Source: Rathayibacter sp. Leaf185 (lineage in GTDB: Bacteria > Actinomycetota > Actinomycetes > Actinomycetales > Microbacteriaceae). Taken from it: a stretch of DNA of 64,000 nucleotides. The position numbers were made by a program, and so were the translations under genes. The stretch covers positions 248,001-312,000 of the forward strand of contig NZ_LMPP01000001.1 of NCBI RefSeq assembly GCF_001423885.1, read 5' to 3'. The first letter of the stretch is position 1; every line of letters begins with the position of its first letter. Shown here piece by piece: positions 58,289 through 64,000 of the stretch. The notes beneath the pieces were generated by a model. That model did not search any database. It was given only the letters and a program-made list of their open reading frames with translations, and was not told the DNA's origin.

Positions 58289-59170
58289 TCAGACCTCGCC
58301 GGGCAGCGCTCGGCGGATCACGAGGCGGGTCCAGGCCCCGACGTAGATGCGGTCGCCCTCGTCGACCTCGCGGCGCTGGCCCGCCGGGATCGGCGTCTGC
58401 GGGAGCCCCGAACCGGCCGCGGCGAGGTAGGTGCCGTTCGCCGACTGGAGGTCCTCGACCCACCAGCGCAGACCGTCGGTCGAGAGCTGGCAGTGGCGGC
58501 GCGAGACTCCGGAGTCGGTGCCGCAGTCGATCTGCGGCGAGATCCCGCGCGAGACGGAGGGGCGCCCGACGAGCAGGGAGCGCTCGCGCAGCACGACGGT
58601 CGACGGCGGGCCGGGAGAGGGCATCGGGTCGTCGGCGCGCTGCTCCGCGTACCAGTCGGGGTCGATCCAGAGCTCGGCGATCCAGGGATCGGCCGTCTCG
58701 GCCTCGGCCGCCTCGGCGAGGACCTCGGTCGCCGGAGCAGGCGGCGCGGTCGCGACGGGGACGTCGAACCCCGCCTCCTCCTCCGGGACCAGTTCGGTCG
58801 GAGGCGCGGCCGACTCCGGTGCCGCCGCGGCCGGCACCTCGCCGAGATGCGCCGCGGGGTCCCCCGCGGGAGAGGCCGAGCCGCCGACCTCGGACGGCGC
58901 GCGCACCGCCCCGGACAACGTGAACGGATCGGCCTCGGGGAGGGAGCCGGTGGTGAAGTCGTAGCCGCAGTTCTCGCAGAACAGCGCGCCGGCCTCGTTC
59001 GGGTACGAGCAGTTGGGGCAGACCGCGGGGCCCGTCGGGATGGCGGTCGTCGGGGCCGCAGGGGCCGACGACACGGGCGCGGGCGCCTGGGTGGCGGCGA
59101 TCGGCGCGCCGCAGACGTCGCAGTAGTCGCCGGAGGCCGACGTGTGCCCCTCGGGGCAGCGGAAGCTCAT
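58289..59170 (-). CDS. FHA domain protein with two N-terminal zinc ribbons
   Basis: 293 residues. Two zinc-ribbon modules open it: CPEGHTSASGDYCDVCG and CPNCSYPNEAGALFCENCG. A long Ala/Pro/Glu-rich linker follows, then a C-terminal FHA domain: LLVGRPSVSRGISPQIDC, GVSRRHCQLSTDGLRWWVEDLQSANGTYL with the phosphothreonine-binding Arg, Ser-Arg-Arg-His and NGT. It should read threonine phosphorylation. ATG at 59170 overlaps the VWA stop (ATGA), so it is second in a two-gene operon. Confidence 0.93.
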   Translation of the reverse strand: MSFRCPEGHTSASGDYCDVCGAPIAATQAPAPVSSAPAAPTTAIPTGPAVCPNCSYPNEAGALFCENCGYDFTTGSLPEADPFTLSGAVRAPSEVGGSASPAGDPAAHLGEVPAAAAPESAAPPTELVPEEEAGFDVPVATAPPAPATEVLAEAAEAETADPWIAELWIDPDWYAEQRADDPMPSPGPPSTVVLRERSLLVGRPSVSRGISPQIDCGTDSGVSRRHCQLSTDGLRWWVEDLQSANGTYLAAAGSGLPQTPIPAGQRREVDEGDRIYVGAWTRLVIRRALPGEV

Positions 59171-60441
59171 TTGCGCACCCGCGTGGTCTTGGTCGACGCG
59201 GTGTCGAGCGCCATCTCGTCGAGCTTGGCGACCCCGCGCTTGAGCCGGACGGTGCCCTCGTTCGGGTTGTCGATCTCGACCACCTTGCGGAGCTTCGCCG
59301 TCGCCTCGTCGTTGCCGGTGACCGCGGCGAGCTGCACGGCACGGCCGAGCTTCACGGTCGCCGTGGCCTCGTCGCCCGCGGCCTTCGCGGCGAGCCCGTC
59401 CTGGATCGCCGACGCGAGCTCGGTCTGGCCCGTGTAGTGCGCGACGGCCGGGTCGATGCGGGCGGTCAGAGCGGAGTCATCGGTCCAGCGTGCCTTCACC
59501 AGCGCGGACGCGACCACCTCGTCGCGCACGCTGAGCTGCACGCGCGCGGCGAGCTGCTCGGCACCGACCGGCTTCGACGCGACGCGGACGGCCACGTGGT
59601 ACTCCCGCGACTCATCGCCCCAGGCGCCGGTCGGGTAGGAGCCGGTGAGCGGGTTCACCGAGGTCCGGCGGGAGCTGAGGTCCTCGAGGTTCGGTGCGAC
59701 CTGGCGGACGAAGAGGAGCTGGGCGCCCTGCGGCGTCCACACGCGCAGCTCGCCGCTGGCGACTCCGCGGCCCATCGACGCCTGCATCAGCTGCTCGAAG
59801 TCGGCGGCCATGTCGGCCGGGTTCGCGATGAGGCCGACGGTGCCGAGCAGGGCGCTCGCGATCGTGCGCGCCTCCTCGACGACCCAGCGCGAGCCGACTC
59901 CGCGGACGTCGCACTGGAAGACCCCACCCGCGGCGCGGATCGCGGAGTCGAGCTGCATCCGCGACTCGTGCTCGTTCTTGCCGTCGGTGAGGAGGATCGC
60001 GTGGCGCTGCGTCGCCTCCGGAACGCTCGAGAAGAGCTGGCGGGCGAGGGTGAGCCAGGTGCCCATCGCCGTGCCGCCGTCGGCCTGGAGGAAGCCGATC
60101 GCCTCCTTCGCCGCGGCTCGCGCGCCCGGCTCCATGCGCACCATCGGAACGGAGGCGTTGGGGTAGGGGAACGCGCGGTCGGCCCGTTCGGAGCCCGCGA
60201 CGACGGCGAAGAAGGTACCGTCGAGGATCTGGTCGACCGCGACGGCGGCGGCGCGCTTCGCCGCGGTCATGTTCTCGCCGGTCATCGATCCGGAGCAGTC
60301 GACGATGATGATCTCAGCAGCCGCGCCGTCACTGCCGGCCGCACCGGTGCCCGACGCGGTCACGGTCACGATCGCGTGCACATCGGTGGCGCCGTCCGAG
60401 AGGAACTCGTTCTGAAACACACTCGCGCTGAACTCCGCCAT
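59167..60441 (-). CDS. von Willebrand factor A (VWA) domain protein
   Basis: 424 residues, no signal peptide. The MIDAS metal site is intact: EIIIVDCSGSMTGENM (DxSxS), a threonine in QADGGTAMGTWL, and ILLTDGKNEHE (Asp). A C-terminal region of beta strands and helices (about residues 230-420) may bind a partner. Coupled to the FHA gene and facing a Ser/Thr kinase gene, it likely acts in a cytoplasmic phospho-signalling complex. ATG at 60441; the divergent GH114 gene starts 12 bases away. Confidence 0.93.
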   Translation of the reverse strand: MAEFSASVFQNEFLSDGATDVHAIVTVTASGTGAAGSDGAAAEIIIVDCSGSMTGENMTAAKRAAAVAVDQILDGTFFAVVAGSERADRAFPYPNASVPMVRMEPGARAAAKEAIGFLQADGGTAMGTWLTLARQLFSSVPEATQRHAILLTDGKNEHESRMQLDSAIRAAGGVFQCDVRGVGSRWVVEEARTIASALLGTVGLIANPADMAADFEQLMQASMGRGVASGELRVWTPQGAQLLFVRQVAPNLEDLSSRRTSVNPLTGSYPTGAWGDESREYHVAVRVASKPVGAEQLAARVQLSVRDEVVASALVKARWTDDSALTARIDPAVAHYTGQTELASAIQDGLAAKAAGDEATATVKLGRAVQLAAVTGNDEATAKLRKVVEIDNPNEGTVRLKRGVAKLDEMALDTASTKTTRVRK

Positions 60442-60453
60442 TCGCTCAGCTTA

Positions 60454-61236
60454 TTGTGCGGGCTCCTCGCCGTGGCGCTCCTCGCCGGATGCGCAGCAAG
60501 CCCGGCGGCGCCTCCCGCCGGCGCTCGCTTCGACTACCAGCTGGGCGGCGCCTACCCGTCTGCCGACGGGATCGACCTCGTCGTGCGCGACCGGTCGGAC
60601 GCTCCCGAGGAGGGCGTCTACTCGGTCTGCTACGTGAACGCGTTCCAGACGCAGCCGGGCGAGGAGGCGGAGTGGACGGGCGATCGCGCCGGACTGCTGC
60701 TGCGCGACGCCTCGGGAGAGACGGTGAGCGACCCCGACTGGCCCGACGAGACCCTCCTCGACGTGTCGACGCCGGCGAAGCGCGACGCCCTGATCGAAGT
60801 CGTCGGCGAGTGGATCGCGGGCTGCGCCGAGAGCGGCTTCGACGCCGTCGAGGCCGACAACCTCGACTCCGCCACCCGCTCCGACGGCCTGCTGACCGAC
60901 GAGCAGACCGGCGCGTTCGCCGAGGCCCTCGTCGCTGCCGCGCACGACGCCGGTCTCGCGATCGGCCAGAAGAACGCCTCCGAGCGGGCGGAGGAGATGC
61001 GCGGGATCGGCTTCGACTTCGCCATCACCGAGGAGTGCGAGGTGTTCGAGGAGTGCGATGCCTACACCGACGTCTACGGCGATCGCGTCTACGAGGTCGA
61101 GTACACCGACGAGCCCGACGCGGAGGCGGTGTTCGAGCGCGCCTGCTCCCTCCGCGGCGACCGCATCGGCGTGCTGCTGCGCGATCGCGACCTGCTCACG
61201 CCCGGCGACGACGACTTCGTCTCGGAGAGCTGCTGA
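60454..61236 (+). CDS. Endo-alpha-1,4-polygalactosaminidase-like (GH114) lipoprotein
   Basis: 260 residues. The start LCGLLAVALLAGCAAS is a lipoprotein signal with lipobox LAGC. The GH114-type TIM-barrel follows: RFDYQLGGAY, VCYVNAFQTQPGEE, DPDWPDETLLDV, FDAVEADNLDSATRSDGL with acidic candidates, IGQKNASERAEEM, FAITEECEVFEEC. The family hydrolyses galactosaminogalactan-like polymers. TTG at 60454 is the only plausible start; an upstream reading is open but has no ATG or GTG. The n-region lacks positive charge, so the true start could differ. Confidence 0.8.
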   Translation: MCGLLAVALLAGCAASPAAPPAGARFDYQLGGAYPSADGIDLVVRDRSDAPEEGVYSVCYVNAFQTQPGEEAEWTGDRAGLLLRDASGETVSDPDWPDETLLDVSTPAKRDALIEVVGEWIAGCAESGFDAVEADNLDSATRSDGLLTDEQTGAFAEALVAAAHDAGLAIGQKNASERAEEMRGIGFDFAITEECEVFEECDAYTDVYGDRVYEVEYTDEPDAEAVFERACSLRGDRIGVLLRDRDLLTPGDDDFVSESC

Positions 61237-61240
61237 GCGC

Positions 61241-62640
61241 TCAGCCCGCAGGGAACGCCTGCACGGCGGAGGCGGGCCGCGCCGCCTCCCACCAGGCCGC
61301 CTGGCGCAGCACCTCGAGGTCGGCGAAGCGGCGGCCCGAGATCTGCAGAGCGATCGCGCGGCCGTCGGAGGTGGTGCCCGCGTTGATGCTCGCGGCCGGC
61401 TGCCCCGACATGTTGTAGGGCAGCGTGAAGGCGATGTGCGCCATGCCGCGGTCCTCGTGCCCCCACGGCATCGGCCACTCCGCGGGGAACGCCGCGACCG
61501 GCGCGACCGGCGAGAGCACGGCGTCGAACGGGAGGGTGGCCTCGACGGTGCGGCGGCGCAGCTCGCTGATCGCCTCGGTGGCCTCGAGCACGCGGCGGCC
61601 CGAGACGTCGGCTCCGCCGTGCACCCACGTGGTGATGAAGGGCAGCGCGCGCGCCTTCGCCTCGGTGGGCAGCTCGTAGTAGGTGCGCCAGAAGCGCACG
61701 CGCCAGAAGAGGTCGACCTGCTCGAGCACGTCGTCGTCGATGAACGCGGGCAGCTCGACGACCTCGGCGCCGGCGTCCGACCACCTGTCGGCCGCGGCGA
61801 GCACGGCGGCGCGGATCTCGGGGTCGACCGGCATGCCGGCTCCGGGATCGACGTGGACGGCGACTCGGCGGCCGCGCACGTCGAGGTCGAGATCGCTCCA
61901 GTCGATGCTCTCGGGCGGGAGCGAGGTGTAGTCGCGGGTGTCGGGGCGCGAGAGCACCGACATGCCGAGGGCCACATCCGCGACCGTCTGCGCGATCGGG
62001 CCCGCGGCTCGGCCCTGGTAGGGGTTGTCGAGCGGGATGCGGCCGTCGCTCGGCTTGAGCGTGGCGAGTCCGAGCCAGGCGGCGGGCAGGCGGACCGAGC
62101 CGCCGATGTCGGTGCCGACGTGGAAGGTGCCGAACCCGGCGGCCGCGGCGGCGCCCGCCCCTGCCGACGAGCCACCGACGGTGAGCGCGGGATCGAGCGG
62201 GCTGCGGGTCACTCCGTGCGCGCTCGAGACGCCGGAGGAGAGCATCCCCCAGTCGGGCATCGTGGTCGAGCCGATGATGACGGCGCCGGCCTCGTGGAGG
62301 CGCGCGACGGCGGGCGAGTCGTGCGACGGGACCGTCGCCGCGGCGGCCGCGGTGCCGGCGCGCGCGGGGAGACCGGCCCGGTACAGGTTCTCCTTGACGG
62401 TCACGGGAACGCCGTCGACCGGTCCGCGCTGCTCACCGGAGCGCCAGCGCTGCTCGCTCTCGCGTGCCGCGGCGAGCGCGAGAGCGGGGTCGAGATCGCT
62501 GAACGCGTTGATCGCCGGGTTCCGCACCTCGATGTCGGCGAGGATCTCCTCCGTCACCTCGACCGGGGAGAGCTCACCGGAGGCGTAGCCGGCGGCGAGA
62601 CGGGCGCCACCGAAGCGGGAGGCGGTCTGGGTGGCGGGGG

Positions 62641-62644
<4 letters not shown>
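61241..62644 (-). CDS. Amidase (amidase signature family)
   Basis: 467 residues. The Ser-cis-Ser-Lys triad regions are clear: VPVTVKENLYRAG (Lys), TVGGSSAGAGAAAAAGF (cis-Ser) and GTDIGGSVRLPAAWLGLATLKPS (nucleophile Ser). It hydrolyses amides of small acids or amino-acid derivatives; GatA function is unlikely, since GatB/C are absent. ATG at 62644 overlaps the stop of the peptide ABC ATPase gene (ATGA), so it is the last gene of that operon and may act on an imported peptide or amide. Confidence 0.93.

Positions 62645-64000
<1,356 letters not shown>

Overview
The window is a high-GC (roughly 70 %) chromosomal segment from an actinobacterium, most probably a member of the Microbacteriaceae (Rathayibacter, Clavibacter or Frigoribacterium-like). 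This rests on the GC-rich third codon positions, frequent GTG starts, tight ATGA/GTGA overlaps, a paired CE1758/CE1759-type luciferase-like monooxygenase and FMN reductase, and the DUF559-type proteins common in that family. The genus is an inference. No rRNA, tRNA, CRISPR array, transposase or prophage gene was seen, so this is chromosomal backbone with a few accessory islands (hipBA, DUF559 genes, an orphan DNA methyltransferase).

Layout. 1-7.1 kb: the end of an enoyl-CoA hydratase, a diacylglycerol kinase-like lipid kinase, an FMN-dependent alpha-hydroxy-acid oxidase, a manganese (yybP-ykoY) riboswitch in front of a ferritin-like/VIT1-CCC1 metal transporter, a small membrane protein, prephenate dehydratase and phosphoglucomutase. 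7.1-10.6 kb: a DUF559 gene flanked by two near-identical perfect hairpins, an aldo/keto reductase, a ribokinase-like gene and a SRPBCC gene with a lost stop. 10.6-14.9 kb: an envelope-stress locus of two divergent operons (sigma factor + Asp23 on minus; Asp23, DUF2273, membrane anchors, CsbD on plus). 14.9-19.2 kb: cell-wall genes (secreted amidase-domain protein, VanY-type peptidase, a Mur ligase of the MurE family). 19.3-24.7 kb: a DHA2 drug exporter, a beta-glucosidase with its LacI repressor, and a second DUF559 gene. 24.9-29.3 kb: DNA methyltransferase, small acetyltransferase, lipoate-protein ligase, lipase-like hydrolase, TerC. 29.4-33.4 kb: a CitAB-type two-component system divergent from a CitMHS citrate transporter. 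33.4-44.8 kb: sulfite-exporter-type permease, flavin-dependent oxidoreductases, TPM-domain/PspA envelope pair, fatty acid desaturase, small secreted and acidic proteins, phosphatase-type enzymes and an EamA exporter. 44.9-51.6 kb: MarR-MFS pair, the transglutaminase/alpha-E/ATP-grasp operon and hipBA. 51.8-56.8 kb: the CE1758/CE1759 pair and a sugar ABC transporter lacking its ATPase. 56.9-64 kb: a Ser/Thr kinase facing a VWA-FHA operon across an unusual CTGCAG-centred repeat array, a GH114 lipoprotein, an amidase and a fused peptide ABC ATPase that runs off the window.

Functional themes: envelope homeostasis (Asp23 operons, PspA/TPM, Mur ligase, VanY, amidase, STPK/FHA/VWA), metal handling (VIT/riboswitch, TerC, possibly MarR-MFS), and carbon uptake (beta-glucoside, citrate, sugar ABC, peptide ABC). 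The most distinctive non-coding signals are the Mn riboswitch at 2514-2693, the palindrome-cored repeat array at 57946-58267, and the repeated hairpins around the DUF559 gene at 7.0-8.1 kb.
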